This document shows, one piece after another, positions 8,903 through 16,478 of a DNA stretch of 64,000 bases; position 1 is the first letter of the stretch; each line of letters opens with the position of its first letter. Where the stretch lies: assembly GCF_900101855.1 (NCBI RefSeq), contig NZ_FMVC01000002.1:501599-565598 (forward strand), in the 5' to 3' direction. Source of the stretch: Flavobacterium anhuiense (GTDB lineage: Bacteria > Bacteroidota > Bacteroidia > Flavobacteriales > Flavobacteriaceae). The notes under the pieces are model-generated. The model did no database searches and had not been told where the DNA came from. It saw only the letters and a program-made list of their open reading frames with translations. Made by a program: the position numbers and the translations under genes.

Positions 8903-10234
8903 TTACAATTCATCTTCTAGCCTAAATCTAAATTTAAGCACCACACTATTTCGTTCAACCTCGATATTAATCCAAATATCATCTTCCGATTTTAAAAGAT
9001 TATTAATCTGTTGGAGAGTATATTTATACGGCTGTGTCTTATTAATACTGATAATAATGTCACCTTTAAGAAGTCCGCATTTTTCAGCTGCAGAATTCTT
9101 ACGCACGTTTACAATTTCATAAACAGGCTTTAGAGCAAATTTATATTTAAAATTATTGCTGTTCTTCTCTTTTTCCTGCAATTCATCCATCGAGGAAGCA
9201 ACTCGCACGGTTTCTAAATGCACTGTTTCCTGTACCCACTGAAGTCCATTGTGCTGAACCGTGATTCCACTTTTATTGTAGGTAAAAGGTTCTCCAAATT
9301 TGCTATTCTTTTTCAGGTAGAGTTTTTTCCCTTTATAATCCAAAACCAAAGTAAATCGTTTTAAAACTTCGCCACCAACAGATCCAATACGTCCTGGGAC
9401 CATCTTAACGTTCCGAATGGAGGCAGAATCAGGAAAAGAAACGATTGGTTTTTTAAAATCAAATTCGTCAATCGAAAATTTATCAATTTTAGCACGATGC
9501 CCTTCAATATCCCCGCTAAATCCTTTTCCTAAAAAATCTGGAAAATTTTTATTTGGGAGTTTGATTTTATCATTCTCAAAAACCCAGAAAGCATCACTAT
9601 TTCCAATATCAATTAGAAGCTTTGCCGGAATTTCTTCATTATTGACCGTTGCTGTTGTCATGATGTAGGGTTTTGATTTTTCTACTGTTATCGGAACCAT
9701 TCTAAACTTTTTATTTAGTTTTTCCTCAAACTTATTATTCTTCGCATGAACTATTATTTTCCTTTTCTGGTAATTAACTTCTACATAGTTATTTCGAAAG
9801 AATTTATGGCCGATAATTCCATTGACAGGAATTCCGATATGAGAAGACAAATTGAAGCTTTGGTCTAAAATAATAAAGACCATATGATCATTGGATTTCA
9901 GACCATGTGTTTCCAAAATATTCTTTGTCGATTTCAGACCTTCTATTTCTTCCTCGCTTCCTAAACCGCGGAGTTTAATTTTTTCCACATTATTAAAACT
10001 GACTTCCTGCTTTTCTTCCATACTAAACAGAATCGTTTCTTCGACACCAGAATCTAAAAGAAAATTAAGCTCAACTCCATTTACTTTTATCGGAATAAAA
10101 ACAAGATTATTTATCAATTTAAAAGGAATTGTGGCCTTTGTTGCATTGTTTTCCAATAAAAAATCGCCTTGTCCAAAAAGCAAAAAAGGTAAGAATAACC
10201 CAAAAAACAATACTATATATTTTTTCATTGACAA
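8903..10234 (-). CDS. retropepsin-like aspartyl protease with PDZ domain
   Basis: Exported protein of 443 residues with a signal peptide (about 1-22, ending LLFGQ). It has two retropepsin-like halves: the first has NFLLDSGVEETI, where the D-S-G is the catalytic triad, and the second has LLIDIGNSDAFW with a D-I-G. GIIGHKFFRN follows the first and GSVGGEVLKRF the second, as in Asp_protease_2 family proteins. The last 90 residues form a PDZ domain (VYEIVNVRKNSAAEKCGL, GDIIISINK). The likely role is periplasmic proteolysis; substrate unknown. The start could be the second Met at 10228. The gene stands alone, 150 bases from the T9SS cassette. Confidence 0.86.
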   Translation of the reverse strand: MSMKKYIVLFFGLFLPFLLFGQGDFLLENNATKATIPFKLINNLVFIPIKVNGVELNFLLDSGVEETILFSMEEKQEVSFNNVEKIKLRGLGSEEEIEGLKSTKNILETHGLKSNDHMVFIILDQSFNLSSHIGIPVNGIIGHKFFRNNYVEVNYQKRKIIVHAKNNKFEEKLNKKFRMVPITVEKSKPYIMTTATVNNEEIPAKLLIDIGNSDAFWVFENDKIKLPNKNFPDFLGKGFSGDIEGHRAKIDKFSIDEFDFKKPIVSFPDSASIRNVKMVPGRIGSVGGEVLKRFTLVLDYKGKKLYLKKNSKFGEPFTYNKSGITVQHNGLQWVQETVHLETVRVASSMDELQEKEKNSNNFKYKFALKPVYEIVNVRKNSAAEKCGLLKGDIIISINKTQPYKYTLQQINNLLKSEDDIWINIEVERNSVVLKFRFRLEDEL

Positions 10235-10321
10235 TATTTTATTATAAAATTAGTAAATATATTTATTATTGTTACATTTTTGCAAGTACCCGTATTGTTT
10301 ACGTTAAATTGGAAAAAAAAA

Positions 10322-10333
10322 TGCAAATTTGCA
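10322..10333. promoter_or_regulatory. 12-bp palindrome upstream of the aminotransferase
   Basis: TGCAAATTTGCA is a perfect palindrome 18 bases before the start codon. The right half resembles a -7 box (CAAATTTG against TAnnTTTG), so the site may overlap the promoter. No regulator is identified. Confidence 0.3.
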
Positions 10334-10351
10334 CTTCAATAATTTATACTC

Positions 10352-11548
10352 ATGCCGACAATTTCACACAAGGGAAGAAACATGCCCGAATCTCCGATAC
10401 GCAAGCTGGCTCCTTTTGCTGATTTAGCAAAGAAAAAAGGACACAAGGTGTATCACTTAAACATTGGTCAACCGGATATCAAGACACCGGAAGTGGCCAT
10501 CGAGGCGGTAAAAAATATTGATTTGAGTATTATAGAATACAGTCCGTCTGCCGGATATGAAAGCTATAGAAAAAAATTAGCTCATTTTTACCAGCGCCAA
10601 AATGTAAACGTTAACACAGAAGACATCATTGTAACTACTGGTGGTTCTGAAGCCTTACTTTTTGCACTGGCCACAATTACAGATCCTGGAGATGAAATCA
10701 TTATCCCAGAACCTTTTTATGCTAATTATCATGCGTTTGCTTCTTCTACAAGTGCAACTGTAGTGCCTCTTGTTTCTACTATTGAAACTGGTTTTGCTTT
10801 GCCAAGTATTGACGAAGTTGAAAAACTAATAACACCAAGAACAAAAGCCATTCTGATTTGCAACCCTGGAAATCCGACTGGATATTTATACTCTGAAGCC
10901 GAAATTAAACAATTGGCTCATTTAATTAAAAAACACGATTTATACTTAATCGCTGATGAAGTGTACCGTGAATTTTTATATGATGGAGATGATGTTCATT
11001 TTTCTGTAATGAATCTAGAAGATGTACAGCAAAATGTAATCATGGTTGATTCTGTTTCTAAACGCTACAGTATGTGCGGAGCAAGAATTGGCTGTCTGGT
11101 GACAAAAAACAAAGACGTCTTGGCAACCGTAATGAAGTTTGCTCAAGCGCGTTTAAGTCCGCCAACTATTGAGCAGATAGCTTGCGAAGCTGCTATAGAC
11201 ACTCCGCAGAGTTATTTTGATGAAGTAATTGGTGAATACAAAGAACGTCGCAATACCTTAATTGCCGAATTAAACAAGATTGAAGGTGTTGTGGTAACAA
11301 AACCAAAAGGCGCTTTTTATTGTATTGCCGAACTTCCGATAGAAGATTCAGACGATTTTGCACAATGGCTTCTTGAAAGTTATAATTTAAATGGCGAAAC
11401 AGTAATGATTGCTCCTGCAAAAGGTTTCTATTCAACTCCTGGAATGGGACTAAATCAGGTTCGTATTGCTTATGTGTTGAACAAAAAAGATTTGATTACT
11501 GCTGTAAATATCTTAAAGGAAGCTTTACTGGTTTACAACAACAGATAA
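10352..11548 (+). CDS. PLP-dependent aminotransferase, class I/II
   Basis: Fold-type I aminotransferase of 398 residues resembling aspartate aminotransferases. The substrate-binding segment is HLNIGQPDIKTP, followed by GGSEAL for phosphate binding, CNPGNPTGY (Asn binding the PLP ring), DEVYREF, and SVSKRYSMCGARIG with the Schiff-base lysine. The C-terminal RIAY supplies the carboxylate-binding Arg. The ATG at 10352 fits the family; a second in-frame ATG lies at 10382. A 12-bp palindrome TGCAAATTTGCA at 10322-10333, just upstream, could be an operator or part of the promoter. The amino acid substrate cannot be decided from sequence. A terminator follows. Confidence 0.92.
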   Translation: MPTISHKGRNMPESPIRKLAPFADLAKKKGHKVYHLNIGQPDIKTPEVAIEAVKNIDLSIIEYSPSAGYESYRKKLAHFYQRQNVNVNTEDIIVTTGGSEALLFALATITDPGDEIIIPEPFYANYHAFASSTSATVVPLVSTIETGFALPSIDEVEKLITPRTKAILICNPGNPTGYLYSEAEIKQLAHLIKKHDLYLIADEVYREFLYDGDDVHFSVMNLEDVQQNVIMVDSVSKRYSMCGARIGCLVTKNKDVLATVMKFAQARLSPPTIEQIACEAAIDTPQSYFDEVIGEYKERRNTLIAELNKIEGVVVTKPKGAFYCIAELPIEDSDDFAQWLLESYNLNGETVMIAPAKGFYSTPGMGLNQVRIAYVLNKKDLITAVNILKEALLVYNNR

Positions 11549-11570
11549 TCAATTCATTATAATCGATTTA

Positions 11571-11606
11571 AAAAGACAATAACGTTCTTCGTTGTTGTCT
11601 TTTTTG
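11571..11606 (+). terminator. terminator after the aminotransferase
   Basis: Stem aaaagacaataacg with cgttgttgtctttt (one G-T wobble), loop ttctt, then a T-run. It begins 22 bases after the stop codon. Confidence 0.85.
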
Positions 11607-11751
11607 TTTTTAATAACAATATTTCTCTTTAAAATTTAAATTATATCCAAAAACGAGTAATTAAATCCTAAAAACCATAGAAAAGGTTTCCCATTTATTA
11701 ATTATCTTTACCGCCTTAAAAAGATATACCACATTATAATAGTAGTTCTTA

Positions 11752-12423
11752 ATGATAAATAACGAAGAATTTTTAGACGAAATAGGTGACAGTCATTTCA
11801 GCAGTAATGCAAAAAACCCTCTAAGAGCGGATGCTTTTGACATCACTGATGAAGAAAAAATAGAAAAAATTAAAAAAGATGTCGAAAACATCCTGCAAAC
11901 TTTAGGAATGGATTTGACGGATGACAGCATTAAAGGAACTCCAAATCGAGTTGCAAAAATGTTTGTAAAAGAAATTTTTGGAGGCCTTAACCCTGCAAAA
12001 CAGCCAAAAGCTTCTACTTTTGACAATAATTATAAATATGGCGAGATGCTTGTAGAAAAAAACATCACGGTTTATTCTACTTGCGAACACCACTTACTGC
12101 CAATTATCGGGCGTGCTCACGTTGCTTACATCTCAAGCGGACGCGTTATTGGTTTATCAAAAATGAACCGTATCGTAGAGTATTATGCAAAAAGACCTCA
12201 AGTACAAGAGCGTCTAACTATGCAGATTGTTCAAGAGCTTCAAAAAGCTTTAGGAACAGAAGATGTAGCCTGCGTTATTGATGCTAAACACCTTTGCGTA
12301 AACTCACGCGGAATTAAAGATATCGAAAGCAGCACAGTAACTTCTGAGTTCGGAGGAAAATTCAAAGAGCCACAAACAAAAAGAGAATTTTTAGATTATA
12401 TTAAGCTAGACACTCAATTCTAA
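11752..12423 (+). CDS. folE: GTP cyclohydrolase I
   Basis: Converts GTP to 7,8-dihydroneopterin triphosphate, the first step of tetrahydrofolate and pterin synthesis. At 223 residues it is normal for the family. The zinc-ligand region is STCEHHLLPIIG, followed by GRVIGLSKMNRIVEYYAKRPQ and QERLT, then the second Cys in VACVIDAKHLCVNSRG. This is the zinc-dependent type IA. The acidic N-terminal 30 residues are not conserved in the catalytic core. A near-consensus -7 box (TATCTTTA) lies about 45 bases upstream. It is followed by the IVP gene, which appears to be an insertion between folE and cysS. Confidence 0.97.
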   Translation: MINNEEFLDEIGDSHFSSNAKNPLRADAFDITDEEKIEKIKKDVENILQTLGMDLTDDSIKGTPNRVAKMFVKEIFGGLNPAKQPKASTFDNNYKYGEMLVEKNITVYSTCEHHLLPIIGRAHVAYISSGRVIGLSKMNRIVEYYAKRPQVQERLTMQIVQELQKALGTEDVACVIDAKHLCVNSRGIKDIESSTVTSEFGGKFKEPQTKREFLDYIKLDTQF

Positions 12424-12425
12424 AA

Positions 12426-12460
12426 TGTTTATTGTTTTTAGTTTATAGTTTGTTGTTTTT
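12426..12460. repeat. left arm of inverted repeat enclosing the IVP gene
   Basis: On the complementary strand the bases read in 7-base units (aaaaaca, acaaact, ataaact, aaaaaca, ataaaca). Twenty-four of 27 aligned bases match the reverse complement of the right arm at 12864-12899. The arm ends exactly at the IVP start codon. Confidence 0.75.
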
Positions 12461-12850
12461 ATGGCCAAAATAGAAAAGTTTGAAGATTTAGAAATTTGGA
12501 GATTAGCTCGAGAAATCTGTCTTCAAATTGAATTTTTAATTCAAAATACAAACTTGAAAACAAACTATTCGTTAAAAGATCAAATTGATAGAAGTTCTGG
12601 TTCAATAATGGATAATATCGCAGAAGGTTTTGAAAGAAATGGCAATCGAGAATTTATTAATTTTTTAAGTATTGCAAAAGGTTCTGCTGGCGAAGTAAAA
12701 TCTCAATCCTATAGAGCCTTTGATAAAAAACTGATTAATCAGGAACAACATTTAAAACTGAATGAAAAGGTTGAACTTGTTAAAAACAAAATTGGGGCAA
12801 TGATGAACTATTTAAACAAATGTGAAATCAAAGGTCTAAAATTCAAATAA
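12461..12850 (+). CDS. four-helix-bundle protein of the IVP/S23 family
   Basis: Protein of 129 residues with the conserved pattern of the 23S rRNA intervening-sequence protein family: FEDLEIWRLAREIC at the N-terminus, LKDQIDRSSGSIMDNIAEGFER in the middle (written here in two parts of one helix) and FLSIAKGSAGEVKSQ. These proteins form four-helix bundles that assemble as pentamers. They occur inside intervening sequences of 23S rRNA and as stand-alone genes, and the related Avd protein is an accessory of diversity-generating retroelements. Function here is unknown. The gene sits between folE and cysS inside an inverted repeat made of heptamer arrays, like an insertion in a hairpin loop. Confidence 0.88.
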   Translation: MAKIEKFEDLEIWRLAREICLQIEFLIQNTNLKTNYSLKDQIDRSSGSIMDNIAEGFERNGNREFINFLSIAKGSAGEVKSQSYRAFDKKLINQEQHLKLNEKVELVKNKIGAMMNYLNKCEIKGLKFK

Positions 12851-12863
12851 ACAATTTCATCCC

Positions 12864-12899
12864 AAAACAATAAACCAAAAACAATAAACAACAAACATT
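12864..12899. repeat. right arm of inverted repeat enclosing the IVP gene
   Basis: Reads as exact 7-base units aaaacaa, taaacca, aaaacaa, taaacaa, caaacat. Complementary to the left arm at 12426-12460. It ends 7 bases before the cysS start codon, so it may form the cysS upstream region. Confidence 0.75.
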
Positions 12900-12906
12900 A
12901 AAAAAT

Positions 12907-14388
12907 ATGCCACTATATAGCAGTCAGCCTTTAAAAATATACAATTCGCTTTCTGGCGAAAAAGAAGATTTCAAACCAATCCATGAAGGAAACGTTGGAA
13001 TGTATGTTTGTGGACCTACCGTATATAGTAATGTTCACTTAGGAAACGTGAGAACTTTTATGTCTTTTGATGTAATTTTCAGATATTTTCTTCATTTGGA
13101 TTATAAAGTTCGTTATGTTCGAAATATTACCGACGTTGGACATATCGTAGACGATGTGGATGAAGGTGAAGATAAAATTGCTAAAAAAGCACGCTTAGAG
13201 CAATTGGAACCAATGGAAGTAGTACAGCGTTATACCGTAGATTTCCACAACATTCTAAAAGCTTTCAACTTTTTGCCTCCAAGCATCGAGCCTACAGCAA
13301 CAGGGCATATTATTGAGCAAATTGAAATTATTAAAAAAATTATCGATAAAGGCATCGCTTATGTGGCAAACGGATCGGTATATTTTGATGTTGTAAAATA
13401 TAACGAGACTAATAATTACGGTATATTAAGCGGTAGAAATATCGATGATATGCTGGCAAACACACGTGATCTTGACGGGCAATCTGACAAGAGAAATCCA
13501 CAAGATTTTGCGCTTTGGAAAAAAGCAGAGCCGGAACATATCATGAGATGGCCTTCACCTTGGAGTGATGGTTTCCCTGGATGGCACTTAGAGTGTACTG
13601 CCATGAGCACCAAATATCTTGGGAATCATTTTGACATTCACGGAGGCGGAATGGATTTAAAATTCCCTCACCACGAGTGTGAAATCGCTCAAAATGAAGC
13701 TTGCACAGGTCAGGCGCCAGTAAATTACTGGATGCATGCGAACATGCTTACTTTAAACGGAAAGAAAATGGCAAAATCGACTGGAAACAATATTCTTCCA
13801 GGCGAAATTCTTAGCGGAGACAACAACATCTTAAGCAAACCATTCTCTGCTTCTGTAACTCGTTTTTTCATGCTTCAAGCACATTACAGAAGCATCTTAG
13901 ATTTTTCTGACGATGCTATTGTTGCGGCCGAAAAAGGATATAAAAGATTGATGGAAGCACTAGATGCTTTACCAAATATTACTGCAGGAAATTCTAGTTC
14001 AATAGATTTTGCTGCTTGGAAACAGCTTTGCTACGATGCAATGAATGATGATTTCAACACGCCAATTTTAATTGCGCAGCTGTTTGAAGCCGTTCGCTAC
14101 ATCAATTTATTAAAAGATGGCAAAGAAACGATTTCTGCTGATGATTTAGCCGATTTCAAAAAAGCCGTAAATGCTTTTGTTTTTGACGTTTTAGGACTCA
14201 ATGATGACAAAGCTGCTGATGGCGATAGCGATAAACTGGAAGGTGTAGTAAACATGCTTATCAAAATGAGAAATCAGGCGAGAGCAGATAAAAACTTTGC
14301 GCTTTCTGACCAAATTCGCGATCAATTAATTGCTTTGGGAATTCAGCTTAAAGACGGAAAAGAAGGAACTACTTTTAGCATTCAATAA
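12907..14388 (+). CDS. cysS: cysteine--tRNA ligase
   Basis: Class Ia synthetase charging tRNA-Cys. At 493 residues it has normal length. The zinc and ATP site are seen in [20 protein letters not shown] (HIGH variant HLGN near residues 45-48, with the zinc Cys in YVCGP). [10 protein letters not shown] and [11 protein letters not shown] provide further zinc ligands, and KKMAKSTGN is the KMSKS loop. The DALR anticodon-binding region and a C-terminal helical tail follow. The start at 12907 is 7 bases after the heptamer repeat. Probably transcribed with yidD and lgt. Confidence 0.97.
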   Translation: MPLYSSQPLKIYNSLSGEKEDFKPIHEGNVGMYVCGPTVYSNVHLGNVRTFMSFDVIFRYFLHLDYKVRYVRNITDVGHIVDDVDEGEDKIAKKARLEQLEPMEVVQRYTVDFHNILKAFNFLPPSIEPTATGHIIEQIEIIKKIIDKGIAYVANGSVYFDVVKYNETNNYGILSGRNIDDMLANTRDLDGQSDKRNPQDFALWKKAEPEHIMRWPSPWSDGFPGWHLECTAMSTKYLGNHFDIHGGGMDLKFPHHECEIAQNEACTGQAPVNYWMHANMLTLNGKKMAKSTGNNILPGEILSGDNNILSKPFSASVTRFFMLQAHYRSILDFSDDAIVAAEKGYKRLMEALDALPNITAGNSSSIDFAAWKQLCYDAMNDDFNTPILIAQLFEAVRYINLLKDGKETISADDLADFKKAVNAFVFDVLGLNDDKAADGDSDKLEGVVNMLIKMRNQARADKNFALSDQIRDQLIALGIQLKDGKEGTTFSIQ

Positions 14389-14390
14389 AA

Positions 14391-14454
14391 AGTATTCAAT
14401 ATTAGTTTTTAGTGTTTCATTCATTCTGAACACTAAAAACTGAGTATTGAACAC
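14391..14454. repeat. octamer-type hairpin between cysS and yidD
   Basis: Arm 14391-14416 pairs with arm 14429-14454 (one indel), separated by 12 bases. The second arm reads aacacta, aaaactga, gtattgaa with an 8-base spacing. It starts 2 bases after the cysS stop codon. There is no T-run, so it is not a typical terminator. Confidence 0.65.
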
Positions 14455-14477
14455 CAACTAAACGATACAAGAAAAAT

Positions 14478-14726
14478 ATGTTTTCAAAAATTCTGATATA
14501 TCCGTTTGTATTGTTAGTCCGTTTTTATCAGACTGCCATTTCACCGTTTACACCGGCTTCTTGCAGATTTGAGCCAACTTGTTCGACATATATGATTCAG
14601 GCATTGCAAATTCATGGATTGTTCTATGGCGGATTTTTAGGCGTCAAGCGCATTTTAAGCTGTCACCCTTGGGGAAGAAGTGGTTACGATCCTGTACCAG
14701 AAAAGAAATGCAACCACAAACATTAA
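14478..14726 (+). CDS. yidD: membrane protein insertion efficiency factor YidD
   Basis: Small membrane-associated protein of 82 residues that assists YidC-mediated membrane protein insertion. Family hallmarks: an N-terminal amphipathic/hydrophobic helix ([12 protein letters not shown]), then [19 protein letters not shown] with the conserved Cys pair, and [14 protein letters not shown] near the C-terminus. Elsewhere it often neighbours rnpA and yidC; here it lies between cysS and lgt, a plausible flavobacterial arrangement. Confidence 0.95.
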   Translation: MFSKILIYPFVLLVRFYQTAISPFTPASCRFEPTCSTYMIQALQIHGLFYGGFLGVKRILSCHPWGRSGYDPVPEKKCNHKH

Positions 14727-14790
14727 CTTTTTAGGAAACGGTACTTTACATTAAATATTTATTTTTACAGCTATATAAAAACATTTATAC

Positions 14791-15723
14791 ATGACACACG
14801 CCTTAAATTTAGTTTGGAATCCTTCTGAGGGAATCAACTTAGGATTTTTTATGATTCGCTATTACAGCTTAATGTTTGTAATTGCTTTTGGTTTAGGATG
14901 GTTCCTAATGAAAAAGATGTTCGAAAGAGAAAACGAATCGATTGAAAAACTAGATTCTCTATTTGTTTGGACAGTTTTAGCCACTTTAATAGGCGCTCGT
15001 TTAGGTCATGTTTTCTTTTACGATTGGGAATATTTCAGAAATCATTTGCTTGAAATTTTCTTGCCATTTAAATTTGAGCCTGAATTTCAATTTACAGGCT
15101 TCCAAGGATTAGCAAGTCATGGCGCAGCTATTGCCATTATTGTTGCGATGTATTACTACAGCAAAAAAATTCTAAAACGTCCATTGTTATGGATTTTAGA
15201 CCGAGTTGTAATTCCTGTTGCAAGCGGTGCTATTTTTGTACGTTTAGGGAATTTCTTTAATTCAGAAATTATTGGCCACGAAACTACTTCTGCATTCGGA
15301 ATCCGTTTTCTTCATGATAAATTCAGTAAAGCCGAAGCTGTACAAAAAACGGGAATAGCCGATCCAAAAGAAGCTTATAACGCAATAGCTTCAGATCCAA
15401 GATTTGCTAATTTGCTAGCAGAAGTTCCTTCAAGACATCCTACTCAGCTTTACGAAGCAATCTGTTACGTTTTTGTTTTTGCTATTTTATACTTTTTATA
15501 CTGGAAAACAAATGCAAGACTTAAATCTGGTCTATTATTCGGATTGTTTTTAGTTCTTTTATTTGTTGTGCGTTTCATCGTAGAGTTTGTAAAAGAAAGC
15601 CAAGGCGGTTTTGAGAGCGAATTAGGCTTATTTTCGACAGGACAATGGCTAAGCATACCATTTATCATTATTGGACTTTTCTTTGTTATTAGAGCACAAA
15701 GAAATCCTTTAGCTGACGCATAA
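14791..15723 (+). CDS. lgt: prolipoprotein diacylglyceryl transferase
   Basis: Transfers diacylglycerol from phosphatidylglycerol to the lipobox Cys of prolipoproteins, in the inner membrane. At 310 residues it has about seven membrane segments. Recognisable motifs are MIRYYSLMFVIAFGLG, GARLGHVFFYDW, FQGLASHGAAI (the conserved His of HGG/HGA), VRLGNFFNSEIIG and PTQLYEAICY. It matches the lipobox proteins in the window (at 2281 and 62622). A bidirectional terminator follows 16 bases after the stop codon. Confidence 0.96.
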   Translation: MTHALNLVWNPSEGINLGFFMIRYYSLMFVIAFGLGWFLMKKMFERENESIEKLDSLFVWTVLATLIGARLGHVFFYDWEYFRNHLLEIFLPFKFEPEFQFTGFQGLASHGAAIAIIVAMYYYSKKILKRPLLWILDRVVIPVASGAIFVRLGNFFNSEIIGHETTSAFGIRFLHDKFSKAEAVQKTGIADPKEAYNAIASDPRFANLLAEVPSRHPTQLYEAICYVFVFAILYFLYWKTNARLKSGLLFGLFLVLLFVVRFIVEFVKESQGGFESELGLFSTGQWLSIPFIIIGLFFVIRAQRNPLADA

Positions 15724-15738
15724 AACAATTTTAATTCA

Positions 15739-15780
15739 TAAAAAAATGCCCAATATTTAAAGTATTGGGCATTTTCTTTT
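15739..15780. terminator. bidirectional terminator between lgt and the PagL-like gene
   Basis: Stem aaaatgcccaata pairs with tattgggcatttt around a 7-base loop, flanked by A- and T-runs. It separates two converging genes and touches the stop codon of the minus-strand gene. Confidence 0.88.
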
Positions 15781-16395
15781 TATGGTTGATACGAAATACC
15801 AAATTCGATATTCTTAGTATTATATCCTGCATTACTGCTTCCTAAACCTGCATTAGAAACGTGCCGCAAACTCGGGCGAAGATCAAACTGCATTTTATTA
15901 TAGTCAACGGTAAAACCAAGCGCCAAAACATCTGCAAAAGCAAATCCTTTTGACATTCTCTCTGTTTCTGTATCTGTAATAAGAGGACCAACACTTCCTA
16001 ATATATATATCGAGCACATTTTTCCAATTGGCTTTCTAACCACAAATCCAATATTCAGAACATATTCCATCACTTCCTTCATTTTCATATATTCTATTCT
16101 TTTCTGCTCGAAATCTGGTTTCTCTGGCTTTACAAAATAATAATTAAGCAATTGATGTTTTCCAAAATTGATTTCGGGTTGAACTAAAACTTCGTACTGA
16201 AAATTTCTAGATTCTTTGATTTTATAATACAATTGCACTTTATAAAAATGATTCTCAAAAGTATAATCGGTATTACTAAATTCACCTCCGAATCCATAAC
16301 TTAAACCTATTCTATAATTTCTATTTTTCTCCTGTGCTTGAAGCTGAAAAGCAACAAAAAAAAGCAATTATAAAAAATCTTAGTTTTCGAATCAT
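15780..16395 (-). CDS. PagL-like lipid A deacylase (acyloxyacyl hydrolase), frameshifted in the signal peptide
   Basis: Outer-membrane beta-barrel of about 205 residues. The C-terminal LRHVSNAGLGSSNAGYN and the following NIEFGISY recall the active site of PagL-type 3-O-deacylases, where His, Ser and Glu are catalytic. The main reading frame begins only at a TTG at 16367, giving a truncated signal MLFFVAFQLQAQ. The natural ATG at 16393-16395 opens a good signal sequence (MIRKLRFFIIAFF) but loses frame in a run of eight T (16356-16363). Removing one T restores MIRKLRFFIIAFFVAFQLQAQ, a complete signal peptide. The family assignment rests on that C-terminal motif alone. Confidence 0.72.
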
Positions 16396-16425
16396 AATTC
16401 GTTTTAGATTGGCAAATGCAAACAT

Positions 16426-16459
16426 AAAAAAAGATCCAGTGAAAACTGGATCTTTTTTT
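16426..16459 (-). terminator. terminator after secDF
   Basis: Seven A, stem gatccagt/actggatc, loop gaaa, seven T. It is 20 bases past the secDF stop codon in the direction of transcription, and separates secDF from the PagL-like gene start. Confidence 0.88.
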
Positions 16460-16478
16460 ATATCAAACAAGGTTTTAA

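Noticed and set aside
12461-12850. Avd-like protein suggesting a diversity-generating retroelement
   Set aside because: No reverse transcriptase, template repeat or variable repeat was found within the window.
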